NCBI RefSeq assembly: GCF_001420605.1
Contig: NZ_LJIZ01000033.1
Location: 62,001 to 126,000, forward strand
Reading direction: 5' to 3'
DNA: 64,000 nucleotides
DNA from: Bacillus sp. FJAT-25509
GTDB taxonomy: Bacteria; Bacillota; Bacilli; Bacillales; Bacillaceae_G
This document shows positions 18,061-27,250 of the stretch, piece after piece. A program made the translations under genes and the position numbers. The stretch's first letter is position 1. Each line of letters begins with the position of its first letter. The notes below the pieces were generated by a model that saw only the letters and a list, made by a program, of their open reading frames with translations, was not told the origin of the DNA and made no database searches.

Positions 18061-18801
18061 TTATTTTTTACTTAACAATAAAATGACGTACTCTAAATCG
18101 TTTAAATCATATAAAGGCTCAATATACGCTGTTTGATTTAAACCTAAATTATCAATTTTAACTTCTTTGACTTTACCTATTTCAATGCCAGGTAAATAGA
18201 TACCTCCTAGACCCGAGGTAACAATGATTTCACCAGCCTTTAATTTATCATTTACATTGAAAAGAGTCATTTTTAAATAGCCAGTTTTCTCATCTGCTCC
18301 TTTAATTAGACCTTGTAATTGATGATTATTTTTTGGTTGGACTGAAATATATGAGTTATATTTCACCGCACTTAATAATTCTACTATTGAACTATTCTCT
18401 GAGACTTCGATTACTTTACCTACTAGTCCTTGAGATGTGATTACATTTGTATTTATTTTCACACCATTTTTAGAACCCTTATTAATTTCAACAAAGCTGT
18501 TCCAAGTATCAAAATCTCTTTTGGTGACGATCGCTACATCAGTTTTGTATTTTTGATTTTCTTTATTTAGTCTTTCTTTTAGCATTTTTAATTCTTTATT
18601 TTCGATAGTAAATTCAGTTATATTGGCTTTTAAAGATGTTTCATTGCTCATTTTTTCTTTTAGATAATCATTTTCTTTTTTTAATTTGAGTAAATCACCT
18701 ATATTGTTAGTGTAATTTTTGAATGTGTTGGTTTTTGAGAATAGATACCCACTTGAAATAATAATGATGATTAACACTGAAATAATAATTATTTTTTTCA
18801 T
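18061..18801 (-). CDS. mreC: MreC-family cell-shape protein, orphan copy
   Basis: 246 residues. A single N-terminal membrane helix (residues 3-22) is followed by a coiled coil (about 35-85) and the two-lobed beta-rich MreC domain (SQGLVGKVIEVSENSSIVELL, VTSGLGGIYLPGIEIGKVKEV). MreC is a scaffold linking MreB filaments to the elongasome outside the membrane. Here it stands alone with its own terminator and no mreB or mreD beside it, so it is probably a second copy. It is somewhat shorter than the usual 280-290 residues. It could have a specialised role, for example in sporulation or stress. Confidence 0.75.
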   Translation of the reverse strand: MKKIIIISVLIIIIISSGYLFSKTNTFKNYTNNIGDLLKLKKENDYLKEKMSNETSLKANITEFTIENKELKMLKERLNKENQKYKTDVAIVTKRDFDTWNSFVEINKGSKNGVKINTNVITSQGLVGKVIEVSENSSIVELLSAVKYNSYISVQPKNNHQLQGLIKGADEKTGYLKMTLFNVNDKLKAGEIIVTSGLGGIYLPGIEIGKVKEVKIDNLGLNQTAYIEPLYDLNDLEYVILLLSKK

Positions 18802-18974
18802 CGGTTTATCCTTTTCTTACTTGTTTTTATTATGAAGCAATGCAATTTTCACTTTAAGAATACCATGATAAATATCCTAAATAAGTAGGGTATTATGGCA
18901 ATTTTGTGTTTGAACAATTTTAATAGAATCTGCTATTTATTATTACCGATTATTACCAAAAATTAAGAGTTGAA

Positions 18975-19010
18975 AAATAAAAAGTCAACTGCAGACCAGT
19001 TGACTTTTGT
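18975..19010 (-). terminator. terminator of the VOC gene
   Basis: An 11-bp stem (AAAAGTCAACT/AGTTGACTTTT) with a 7-base loop and T-rich tail on the minus strand. Confidence 0.7.
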
Positions 19011-19076
19011 TACTGTAAGTTATACAAATTATAGTTCAAATCAAACTCTGGAATTATTCATCGAACCCATTAATTA

Positions 19077-19472
19077 TTACTTTGCATTAGCATCAGGTTG
19101 ATGAATTCCAAAAATATTACCTTCAGTGTCAATGAAATATCCTTGCCAAGCCATTCCAGGCAGTGCATATTTAGGCATTGCTACTTTGCCGCCATTTTCA
19201 ACAATTTTAGCTTCCGTAACGTCGTAATTTTCTACTCCCATGGTACATGCATATCCATTTAATGGTTGGCTTGCTTCAGGGGGAGCACTTTGGCGCTGCA
19301 TTAAAGCACCATTAATTCCCATTTCGTCCTCATTACCTGTCACTGCACCAAAGTATGGCATTCCTGCATATTCACTCCAATCTTGAAACGTCCAATCAAA
19401 TACCTCTCCATAAAACTTCTTTGCACGTTCCATGTTATCAACATGAATTTCGAAATGAACTAATCTTCCCAT
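19077..19472 (-). CDS. VOC-superfamily protein (glyoxalase/bleomycin-resistance fold)
   Basis: 131 residues. The text GRLVHFEIHVDNMERAKKF then YGEVFDWTF marks the first beta-alpha-beta-beta-beta module, and MGVENYDVTEAKIVENGGKV with GYFIDTEGNIFGIHQP marks the second. The metal positions are H7 in the first module and E in DTEGNIFGIHQ of the second. Members act as lyases, dioxygenases or drug-binding proteins; the substrate is unknown. AGGAGG stands 5 nt before the ATG. It is a single-gene unit with its own terminator. Confidence 0.75.
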   Translation of the reverse strand: MGRLVHFEIHVDNMERAKKFYGEVFDWTFQDWSEYAGMPYFGAVTGNEDEMGINGALMQRQSAPPEASQPLNGYACTMGVENYDVTEAKIVENGGKVAMPKYALPGMAWQGYFIDTEGNIFGIHQPDANAK

Positions 19473-19667
19473 AGTTTCCTCCTATGTATTACAAGTTTTT
19501 TCCTAAACTCATCTAGTATGTACACTATGTTGCTTATTTATTATTATATTTGATATGGAAAGAAATTCAATTTCCATAGAAGTATTTCTTTTATCATTCG
19601 TTCGACATCTAAATTACTTAGTTTTATGGTTCAGCAATAACTTAAATATTAGTATTTGAGATTTATT

Positions 19668-20057
19668 TTATCGAATCAATTTTTCAACCGTAGGAAGGTC
19701 AGCTTTTGCCCATTCAAGTTCTTTTAACTCAGAAATTTCTTTCCATTCGATCTTCGCATGCTCATTAGCCACTGGCGTACCGCTTATTATCTTGGCTTCG
19801 TAAGTTACCAAATTTACAATTATATTTGGATACTCATGAATGACCTCCTCAACTAATTCAGATACAGATATTTCACAACCTAATTCTTCCTGTATTTCAC
19901 GAACCAACGCCTCTTCAGGTTTCTCATTCTTTTCGATTTTACCACCAGGAAATTCCCAGCTATTTGGCATGCTCATTTCTGGTGAACGTAAGGCACATAG
20001 TATTTGGTTTTGATTGTTTCTGATGACAGCAGCTACTACTTTAATTTGTTTTTTCAT
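19668..20057 (-). CDS. MutT-like Nudix hydrolase
   Basis: 129 residues. The Nudix box GX5EX7REUXEEXGU is complete from G39 to G60 (REIQEELG included). The N-terminus KVVAAVIRNNQNQILCALRS and the WEFPGGKIE lead-in match MutT/8-oxo-dGTP diphosphatases, which remove oxidised nucleotides. Other (deoxy)nucleoside diphosphate substrates are possible. The start has a weak AAGGA 12 nt upstream. It stands alone. Confidence 0.75.
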   Translation of the reverse strand: MKKQIKVVAAVIRNNQNQILCALRSPEMSMPNSWEFPGGKIEKNEKPEEALVREIQEELGCEISVSELVEEVIHEYPNIIVNLVTYEAKIISGTPVANEHAKIEWKEISELKELEWAKADLPTVEKLIR

Positions 20058-20261
20058 TGTTTTTTTAATCCTTTTAATTCAATTATATATTTATTATTTG
20101 GGCCGTACCTTTTGACAGCCTATCCAAATAATCATAATACTATTTCTTTTCTAAAATTCGAATTGCTTTTTCAATTTTATCTAACTTCTTAAAATAAGAA
20201 CTTTTAAACATCTCCTGTTTACTTTCAAAAGGTTATACTAGATTACTAAATTAATTTCCCA

Positions 20262-20297
20262 TTAAAAAACGCAATCACCATAACTAGATTGCGTCTT
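20262..20297 (-). terminator. terminator of the ABC-2 exporter operon
   Basis: An 8-bp stem (ACGCAATC/GATTGCGT) with a 10-base loop and TTTTTT on the minus strand, just after the last permease gene. Confidence 0.7.
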
Positions 20298-20304
20298 TAA
20301 AGGT

Positions 20305-21087
20305 TTACGAACCTGTCGATCGATAATGCCTCACTCCAACTTGCCAAACTAGTAAACAAGGTATAATAAAAATTATCCCCACTATTGGCGATAACATATA
20401 TAAATACGCTTTCCCTTCTGTTTTATCTAGAATGTACATTAAAGGTAAGTAATTCACACATCCAAAAGGAATAACAAATGTAAAAAATTTCGTTATCCAT
20501 TTCTGATAGATATTCAATGGATACTGTGCCATCTCTCTTCCGCCATCTGTAAAAATATTGACTACCTCGAGACCTTGAATTGTCCAAAAGCACATCGTTG
20601 CAGCAAGGATAAAGATTCCGGTAAAAATAAAGACTCCGCTAATGATCATCAAAATAATCGTTACAACTTTCATACTGCTCCATTCGATGGTAAGATTATT
20701 TAATGCCCAAATCAAAACAATTAAACTCTGAAGCAATCTACCAATTCTAGTAAACTCGAATTTAGAACCCATCACCTGAACAATTGTACTTCTAGGACGA
20801 ACAAGTACTCGATCAAAGCTACCGCTAGCTACTAGACTAGAAAAAGAGTCAAATCCACGAGCAAAACATTCACTTAAAGCAAAAGCCATATGGATAATCG
20901 CAAAACAAAGCGCAACCTCATAAAAAGTCCATCCTTTAATTTGACCAAACCGTTCAAATAAAAAATAAAGACCTGCAAACATTGAGAAAGGGATTAAAAA
21001 CTGGCCAATTGTTAGTAGCCAAAAAGATGTGCGGTATTCCATTTGTGATTTAAAGAGAATAAGCAGATATTTAAAATATAGTCCCAT
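20305..21087 (-). CDS. ABC-2 type exporter permease, second subunit
   Basis: 260 residues with six predicted membrane helices. The sequence LVASGSFDRVLVRPRSTI matches the ABC2_membrane_6 (DUF990-like) permease group, whose members come as two related permeases plus an ATPase. GGAGG lies 8 nt before the ATG and overlaps the end of the preceding gene (gap of four bases), so translation is coupled. The cargo is unknown; related systems export peptides, antibiotics or lipids. Confidence 0.75.
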   Translation of the reverse strand: MGLYFKYLLILFKSQMEYRTSFWLLTIGQFLIPFSMFAGLYFLFERFGQIKGWTFYEVALCFAIIHMAFALSECFARGFDSFSSLVASGSFDRVLVRPRSTIVQVMGSKFEFTRIGRLLQSLIVLIWALNNLTIEWSSMKVVTIILMIISGVFIFTGIFILAATMCFWTIQGLEVVNIFTDGGREMAQYPLNIYQKWITKFFTFVIPFGCVNYLPLMYILDKTEGKAYLYMLSPIVGIIFIIPCLLVWQVGVRHYRSTGS

Positions 21088-21091
21088 AGTG

Positions 21092-21895
21092 TCAACCTCC
21101 TTGGACCACGACTCTTCGTAAGGCTTTATTAAAGGCGATTCTTCCTAGCCAAACAAGTAAACTTAACCAAATAATTTGTATTCCTATACCAATCAAAGCC
21201 TCAGTTTGAGGAATATTCCCAGAGTAAACCCTAAACGGGAAATCAGCTGTCCATCGAAACGGAAGGAAATAAGCAACGGTCTGAAGCCAAGCTGGCATTA
21301 GGGGAATCGGAATTGTTAATCCAGAGAAAAATTCTCCAATCACCCCAAATAGTAGTAAAGAGCCTATAGGTGACATTGTCACAAATACTGAAATATAAAT
21401 GAACATAGAAATCGAAACAAGAAGAAGTAAGCCAAAAATAAGGGCAAACAAAAATAACACAAAGGTTAAGACACTTGGTGGTAACGTCATTTTATAAGGT
21501 TGAGGTAGTAAGAATGCAACAAGTAGGATCGGGAAACACCTTAGAATTGCACTGGACAAGCGTTGGGCTAAAAGTTTTGAATACCAAAATCCGTATATTT
21601 CGCATGGTCTACAAAGCTCATATGCTATATTCCCTGTTGTAATTAGATCAAAAAGCTCATTATCACGAAACCACAGCATGATGAAAGCTAAAAAGGATTG
21701 TTGTAACCATAAGTATGTAATGATTTCTTTTAAAGAAAGTGGTTGAGAATGTACTGTTTGACTATAAAAAGCTTCAAAGATCATGATGTACATAAATCCC
21801 CAGAAAAACTGTGTTGCTACCCCTGCCAATGCTGCTGAACGATATTGCATTCCATTCAATAGTCGTAGTTTTAGTACAGAAACATATGGCTTCAT
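21092..21895 (-). CDS. ABC-2 type exporter permease, first subunit
   Basis: 267 residues with six predicted membrane helices. LFDLITTGNIAYELCRPCEI is the counterpart of the VASGSFDRVLVRPRS motif in the downstream permease, so the two are paralogous halves of one pore. Its ATG overlaps the stop of the ATPase gene by four bases (ATGA). It is the middle gene of a three-gene operon. Confidence 0.75.
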   Translation of the reverse strand: MKPYVSVLKLRLLNGMQYRSAALAGVATQFFWGFMYIMIFEAFYSQTVHSQPLSLKEIITYLWLQQSFLAFIMLWFRDNELFDLITTGNIAYELCRPCEIYGFWYSKLLAQRLSSAILRCFPILLVAFLLPQPYKMTLPPSVLTFVLFLFALIFGLLLLVSISMFIYISVFVTMSPIGSLLLFGVIGEFFSGLTIPIPLMPAWLQTVAYFLPFRWTADFPFRVYSGNIPQTEALIGIGIQIIWLSLLVWLGRIAFNKALRRVVVQGG

Positions 21896-22869
21896 ATTTG
21901 AAACTCCTTGTAGAGCCCCACGATAATTTCTTCAATTGGTTGTGCTTCAATGGTCACATCGAGTAGGTCAACCTTACTGGATAAACTGGAGATCACATCA
22001 GATATTTTAACTTGTTCTGTATCTAAACTTAAAATTGCTCGATCAGGAGACCATGAAATCATTGTGGTTCCAGGAATTTTAAATGGATTGTGGTCCTCCC
22101 GATAATCGACCGTAATCGTTTTATGAGTCCCAAAATGTTTTCGTAATTCATTTAAGTTGCCATCGAATAATAAACTTCCTTTACCAATTAAAATAACCCG
22201 ATCAGCTAAAGCTTCAATATCATTCATATCATGCGTTGTAAGAATGACGGTAACGCCCTTTTCTTTATTTATCCTTTTAATGAACTCGCGTACGGCAATT
22301 TTCGAAACAGCATCTAGTCCAATTGTGGGTTCATCTAAAAATAAGATTTTAGGACTATGCAACAATGATGCTGCGATTTCACAACGCATCCTTTGTCCTA
22401 AGCTTAATTGTCGTACAGGTGAATGAATAAGACTTTGTAAATCGAGAGTTTCAATCAGTAGATCAAGATTATCTTGATATTCGTTTTGAGGAATTTTATA
22501 AATATCACGGAGAAGCTCAAACGAGTCTATGACTGGTACATCCCACCACAATTGAGAGCGTTGCCCAAAAACAACACCGATATGTTTAACATAGGAAGCT
22601 CTTTCCTTCCATGGAGTGTATCCCATTATGTTACACATCCCTCGATCTGGAACCAATATTCCGCTCATGATTTTTATCGTCGTAGATTTCCCGGCGCCAT
22701 TCGGACCAATATATCCTACGATTTCCCCAGGTTCAATAGAGAATGAAATGTCATTCAACGCTTCAACAATCGTATGCTCACGATAAAAAAGCCCCTTCAC
22801 TGCCTGCCTAAGTCCTGAAGAACGTTTCGCAACTTTGAAGGATTTACTTAAACCATTTACTTTAATCAA
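21892..22869 (-). CDS. ABC exporter ATP-binding protein
   Basis: 325 residues. Walker A is GPNGAGKS (55-62), the signature is LSLGQRMR, Walker B is ILFLDEPTIGLD, and the H-loop is LTTHDMND. An unusual N-terminal insertion (residues 11-32, KVAKRSSGLRQAVKGLFYRE) and a C-terminal extension of about 80 residues match the ATPases that pair with ABC2_membrane_6 permeases. The start is a TTG with AGGAGG 8 nt upstream. It is the first gene of the operon and powers the two permeases below it. Confidence 0.85.
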   Translation of the reverse strand: MIKVNGLSKSFKVAKRSSGLRQAVKGLFYREHTIVEALNDISFSIEPGEIVGYIGPNGAGKSTTIKIMSGILVPDRGMCNIMGYTPWKERASYVKHIGVVFGQRSQLWWDVPVIDSFELLRDIYKIPQNEYQDNLDLLIETLDLQSLIHSPVRQLSLGQRMRCEIAASLLHSPKILFLDEPTIGLDAVSKIAVREFIKRINKEKGVTVILTTHDMNDIEALADRVILIGKGSLLFDGNLNELRKHFGTHKTITVDYREDHNPFKIPGTTMISWSPDRAILSLDTEQVKISDVISSLSSKVDLLDVTIEAQPIEEIIVGLYKEFQI

Positions 22870-22992
22870 TTTTTTCGCCTCCTAACATTTTTTGACTGGA
22901 AGAAAAATACTATCATCATAATATCGGTCCGTCAATATATTTTTCAGTTTATTCGGTAATTTTAGAAAAATAAATTTTTACAAGTGGATGGC

Positions 22993-23030
22993 AAAAAAAA
23001 AAGAATGAAATCAATTAATCTCATCCTTTT
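22993..23030 (-). terminator. terminator of namZ
   Basis: An 11-bp stem with two G-T pairs (AAGGATGAGAT/ATTTCATTCTT) and nine T on the minus strand, right after the namZ stop. Confidence 0.7.
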
Positions 23031-23038
23031 TTAGTAAA

Positions 23039-24274
23039 TCACTTATACATCAAATACTTTTTTCGAACCTTCTTAAATTCATCCAGTTCCTTCTGGTATT
23101 TATTTATGATGTCTGTAACAGAAGCTCCATCGAGAATCATTGGTCTGACCCAGTCGTTTCCGATTAATTTATCAAAGAAGTTGTTTGATAGAAATTCAAA
23201 ATCATTTGGGTACATGTCATGAAGTGTTTTAATGATATGAAGTCCTGTTGAGGCCGCTTCAAATTTATCACGATCAGTGACAAAAATTTCAACACCATGA
23301 CTTAGTATTCCCGCATGTTTCGAGAATGTTGGTATAAAGGAAGCCGCTCTGAAATTAACACCAGGAAGTCTTAGTGCGTTCAATTTTGATGCAAGTTCTG
23401 TTCCATTAATATATGGTGCGCCTATAATTTCAAACGGCTTGGTTGTTCCGCGTCCCTCTGACACATTTGTACCTTCAATTAGACCAGTTGCTGGATAAAT
23501 AAATGTTGTTGAAACTGTCGGCATATTAGGTGATGGTAAAACAAAAGGTAGTCCTGTTTCGTCGTAATCCAAGGAACGTTTCCAGCCTTTCATTTTGACG
23601 ACTTTTAAATCTGCTCCAATTTTATATTCTTTATTGAAGAAAGTAGCGAGTTCGCCTACTGTCATTCCATGCTTCGTTGGAATTGGGTACATCCCAATAA
23701 AGGATGAGGAGTCAGGTTCGAGAACAGGACCATCAAATGAAAGTCCGCCTAGTGGATTCGGACGATCAAGTACTACAATTGGAATGTTGTTTTCTTTTGC
23801 CGCTTCCATTGCATATGCCATAGTGTAAATATATGTGTAGTGGCGTGTACCCACATCCTGTATATCAAAGAGAAGTAAGTTTACATTTTTAAGCATTTCA
23901 GCTGTTGGTTTATTTGTTTTTCCATAAAGACTGTAAACAGGTAGTCCTGTTTTAACGTCAATATACGATTCGACATAACTTCCAGCCTGCGCATCACCGC
24001 GAACACCATGCTCAGGCCCGAATAAAGCTGTTAGTTCAATATCTGGATCCTCGTACAACAAATCAACAATGCTGTTTAGTTTTGGGTCAATACCTGTTGG
24101 ATTGGTAATTAAGCCGACTTTTTTTCCCTTTAAAAGTTCTTTCTGATGATCTAAAAGAACTTCAATTCCAGGAGTTACTTTATTCTTTTTCTTATTTGCT
24201 GAAACATCTTTTTCGTTCGGCCATGCACATAGGGCAAGAATTAGAATCATACTGTGCAACAATACTCGTTTCAT
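23039..24274 (-). CDS. namZ: exo-beta-N-acetylmuramidase NamZ (DUF1343)
   Basis: 411 residues with an N-terminal signal sequence (hydrophobic 4-18, possible cleavage after VSA). The DUF1343 text is clear: LITNPTGIDPKLNSIVDLL, LTALFGPEHGVRGDAQAG, LLFDIQDVGTRHYTYIYTM, LDRPNPLGG, EGTNVSEGRGTTKPFE. This is the family of B. subtilis YbbC/NamZ, which cleaves terminal MurNAc from peptidoglycan strands outside the cell. It follows the MurNAc PTS gene murP, as in the B. subtilis recycling cluster, so it supplies MurNAc for import. No murQ, nagZ or amiE is present in the window. Confidence 0.85.
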   Translation of the reverse strand: MKRVLLHSMILILALCAWPNEKDVSANKKKNKVTPGIEVLLDHQKELLKGKKVGLITNPTGIDPKLNSIVDLLYEDPDIELTALFGPEHGVRGDAQAGSYVESYIDVKTGLPVYSLYGKTNKPTAEMLKNVNLLLFDIQDVGTRHYTYIYTMAYAMEAAKENNIPIVVLDRPNPLGGLSFDGPVLEPDSSSFIGMYPIPTKHGMTVGELATFFNKEYKIGADLKVVKMKGWKRSLDYDETGLPFVLPSPNMPTVSTTFIYPATGLIEGTNVSEGRGTTKPFEIIGAPYINGTELASKLNALRLPGVNFRAASFIPTFSKHAGILSHGVEIFVTDRDKFEAASTGLHIIKTLHDMYPNDFEFLSNNFFDKLIGNDWVRPMILDGASVTDIINKYQKELDEFKKVRKKYLMYK

Positions 24275-24385
24275 CTCACCCCTCCTCTACTTATCAGGTT
24301 ATGATATAGATTTTGATGCGCACTAATTTTTGCATTTAGCCATAGCTATCATTCTTCACGATTTTCCTGTCTTTTATGACAAATA

Positions 24386-24414
24386 GGACTGCTAAATTAG
24401 CAGCCCTTCTTTTC
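24386..24414. terminator. hairpin between murP and namZ
   Basis: A CTGCTAA/TTAGCAG stem with GG/CC ends and a T-rich tail best on the + strand (CTTCTTTT). It may attenuate murP readthrough into namZ; the T run on the minus strand is weak. Confidence 0.4.
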
Positions 24415-24461
24415 ATATCTTCTAAAATAGTGTTAGTCTCCTGCTGACATGTTAACTTAGT

Positions 24462-25832
24462 TTATTTGAATTCTGCTGCCATCTCATCTTTAAATCCAAA
24501 TAAGTAAGTAAAAATAAAGCCAGCTACATAAGAGATAATAACTCCAGTTAAGTATAGTAAAATTTGATTCGTATGAACTAAGAATGATAATGGAAGTCCT
24601 GAAACACCGACTGCAATTGTAGCGATATGGAAATGAGCCTGAAATGCTCCGCCAACTCCGGCACCTAAACATGCTGTTAAGAATGGACGTCCTAACGGAA
24701 GCGTTACACCAAAGATTAATGGTTCACCGATTCCAAGCATTCCTGATGGAAGTCCCCCACCAATTGCACGTTTTAAGCTTTTTTTCTTCGTTTTAAAGTA
24801 TATTGCAAACGCTGCTCCGACTTGACCCGCTCCACCCATCGCAAGAATTGGAAGTAAAGGGTCATCTCCAATTTTGTTGATTAATTCAAGATGGACTGGG
24901 GTTAAACCTTGATGAAGCCCTGTTACTACAAGAGGCAGGAACGTTGCGCCAAGTACAAATCCAGCTACTACTCCACCAAAGTCAAGAACATGTAACAAGC
25001 CTTTTGTGATTGTATCCGATACAAAACCGCCAACAGGCATAAACACTAGGTATGTAAGTATACCTGTTATTAATAATGCTATGGTAGGTGTGAGAATAAT
25101 ATCTAAAGATTGCGGTACAAATTTTCTTACTTGCCTTTCAACTAAAGCGATAAAGATTGCAGCAAATAGAACGCCAATTAACCCTCCACGTCCAGGAAGC
25201 AGATTGTGCCCAAACAAAGAAATATCTGCAACTCCAGGGTTGATGACAAGAATACCTGCCAATGCCCCAAGGGCAGGGGATCCACCAAATTCCTTTGCTG
25301 CGTTTATACCAACTAAAATTCCAAGATAAGCAAACAGACCCGAACCGATAACAGTTAAAATAATAGCTAATTTTGAGTCTGCCGCAAGCCATTCCGCTTG
25401 AACAATTGCTTTTGTAATACCGGTTATTAATCCTGAAGCTACAAGGGCAGGAATTAACGGAATAAATATACTTGCGATTCTACGTAAAAACAATTTAAAA
25501 GGCTTTGCATTCTTTCTATCAATCTCTGATTTGTTTTTAGAAGCTACTTCATTCAAATCAAAATCATCAGCAGCTGCAAGCAGTTTATCAAACTCTGCTG
25601 CAACTTTATTTACAACACCAGGTCCAAGTATGATTTGAATCGTTTCTTCTTCTACAACTCCTAGAACTCCTTCTGTCTTTTTAATCGCCTCTATGTCTAC
25701 CTTTGAATAATCTTTCGACGCTACGCGTAGTCTTGTCATACAATGAGTGGACGACGAAACATTCTCCGCTCCACCCAAATGCTCTAATAATAGTTCAGCA
25801 ATTAATAAATATTTGCTAATCCCCTTTGCCAT
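24462..25832 (-). CDS. murP: PTS EIIBC for N-acetylmuramic acid (MurP-like)
   Basis: 456 residues. Residues 1-90 are a glucose-family EIIB domain with the phospho-Cys in STHCMTRLRV (C31). Residues 110-450 are the membrane EIIC (GLHQGLTPVHLELINKIG, LGIGEPLIFGVTLPLGRPF). There is no EIIA domain, as in B. subtilis MurP (YbbF), so phosphate must come from an EIIA encoded elsewhere. Linkage to namZ supports MurNAc as substrate over other amino or beta-glucoside sugars. AAAGGAG lies before the ATG. Confidence 0.8.
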   Translation of the reverse strand: MAKGISKYLLIAELLLEHLGGAENVSSSTHCMTRLRVASKDYSKVDIEAIKKTEGVLGVVEEETIQIILGPGVVNKVAAEFDKLLAAADDFDLNEVASKNKSEIDRKNAKPFKLFLRRIASIFIPLIPALVASGLITGITKAIVQAEWLAADSKLAIILTVIGSGLFAYLGILVGINAAKEFGGSPALGALAGILVINPGVADISLFGHNLLPGRGGLIGVLFAAIFIALVERQVRKFVPQSLDIILTPTIALLITGILTYLVFMPVGGFVSDTITKGLLHVLDFGGVVAGFVLGATFLPLVVTGLHQGLTPVHLELINKIGDDPLLPILAMGGAGQVGAAFAIYFKTKKKSLKRAIGGGLPSGMLGIGEPLIFGVTLPLGRPFLTACLGAGVGGAFQAHFHIATIAVGVSGLPLSFLVHTNQILLYLTGVIISYVAGFIFTYLFGFKDEMAAEFK

Positions 25833-26220
25833 CTTTACATCTCCTTTTAAATTAATAAGTTAATTAGTTTAAAAGATATAATCTAACCCCTGAAATAGAT
25901 ATGAATTAATTATGACAATAGTCGATGTTGCTAGATTGATAGTCTTTCAAAAATCGTTTATCCCCTCTCTTTCTTATCAATTTTATTTGTTCCAATTAAT
26001 ACACCGTAAAATGTAACATTCATAGGTTATTTACCATAAACAAAATTTCGAATTTTATATTAAACATATTGAAATTTTATTTTAAATTTTACGCTATTGA
26101 TATCGCTTTTATGACAAGTTATTAATAGGAAAAAATATTAAATGGGAGAATTGATCATTTGGAAGAGGGTGAATCTTATTTAGATGCTTAAGGTAGTTTC
26201 CGATGAAGTATTGTTTATAA
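25833..26220. other. non-coding gap upstream of murP
   Basis: AT-rich, with no coding text. It must hold the murP promoter, but I could not pick a convincing -35/-10 pair or a cre site. Confidence 0.4.
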
Positions 26221-26255
26221 AAAAATAAACGCAGCCCATGTTACTGGAATGCGTC
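26221..26255 (-). terminator. terminator of the IclR gene
   Basis: ACGCA/TGCGT outer stem with an inner CCA/TGG stem, followed by TTTATTTTTTT on the minus strand. Confidence 0.6.
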
Positions 26256-26268
26256 TATAAGGTATCAC

Positions 26269-27006
26269 CTATATTTTCCCTATTTTCTTTGAAATTTCTT
26301 CCGCTGCTTTTATTACTTCTTCGCTCAAGAACGGAATACGTTCCTTAGTAAAACGAAATCCTGGAACATTCACGCTTAAAGCAGCAAGTACTTTGTTGTT
26401 ATATCCAGTAATTGGTGCTGCAATAGCTGCCGTATCCTCAGTTTTTTCACTTTGACTGATTGCATAGCCTTTTTGTCTAATTTCAACTAGTTGCTGTTTT
26501 AAAATTGATGTTGAATTAGGTGAAAGATTTAGCTGATCTAGTACTTGTTGAATTTCATACTCTTTCATATAAGCAAGAATGGTTTTATTGGGAGCACCAA
26601 TATGTAGTGGAATTCGGATACCCAAATTTTCAGCAATTCTAATTTTTAAAGGACTGTCAATTTTATCAATTACAATTCCATCGATACCACTCTCAATGTT
26701 TAAATAGATACTTTCCTCTACATGGTTCGCCAAACGCTCCATTACTGGTCTTGCAACTGATCTGAAATCCAGTTTATCCAATTGACGGAGGCCAAGTTCC
26801 ATCCATTTATACCCTAACTTGTAATGCTTGGTTTCAGGTATTTGGACAACAAGTCCATGTTGGATTAAAGAGTTTAGTAACCGGTGAAGCGTACCAAGAG
26901 ATAGAGATGTTTTTTCTGCTAATTCGGTGATTTGCCAATTACTTTTGGATTCATCCGAATTTAGGATATCAATAATATGCATAGCTCGGTCAATTGATTG
27001 GACCAT
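26269..27006 (-). CDS. IclR-family transcriptional regulator
   Basis: 245 residues. The N-terminal winged helix reads AMHIIDILN then ITELAEKTSLSLGTLHRLLN, typical of IclR. The C-terminal effector domain contains NIESGIDGIVIDKI, IRIPLHIGAPNKTILAYM and AAPITGYNNKVLAALSV. I chose the second ATG (27006) because AGGAG is 8 nt before it and only 2 nt before the first. It lies between murP and an amino-acid importer and could regulate either; the target is unknown. Confidence 0.8.
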   Translation of the reverse strand: MVQSIDRAMHIIDILNSDESKSNWQITELAEKTSLSLGTLHRLLNSLIQHGLVVQIPETKHYKLGYKWMELGLRQLDKLDFRSVARPVMERLANHVEESIYLNIESGIDGIVIDKIDSPLKIRIAENLGIRIPLHIGAPNKTILAYMKEYEIQQVLDQLNLSPNSTSILKQQLVEIRQKGYAISQSEKTEDTAAIAAPITGYNNKVLAALSVNVPGFRFTKERIPFLSEEVIKAAEEISKKIGKI

Positions 27007-27062
27007 AATCATAACTCCTATGACTCTTCACTTCTTATCTTGGGGAGTCTGTTCAAAAATCT

Positions 27063-27090
27063 GGGAATCTTCCTCGTTAGGTGGATTCCC
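27063..27090. repeat. inverted repeat upstream of the IclR gene
   Basis: GGGAATC and GATTCCC pair around an inner CCT/AGG stem with a CGTT tetraloop. It could be an operator or RNA hairpin between the importer operon and the IclR gene. There is no T run, so it is not an obvious terminator. Confidence 0.35.
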
Positions 27091-27250
27091 GTTCATAGCG
27101 TAATGGTAATATACGTATATTTCTTTAAAGATGCGTTGACTTTTAGTATCTCAGCACTTCTTGTTTTCATTTCGAACTTGCAAATGAATAATTGTGAGAG
27201 TAATTTTTTACATCTATCATACAAGTTTTTCGTCTGATTTTCCAAGTAAT

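Noticed and set aside
26998-27237. 79-codon + strand open frame overlapping the IclR start
   Set aside because: Antisense to the IclR leader, no ribosome binding site, composition unlike a protein.
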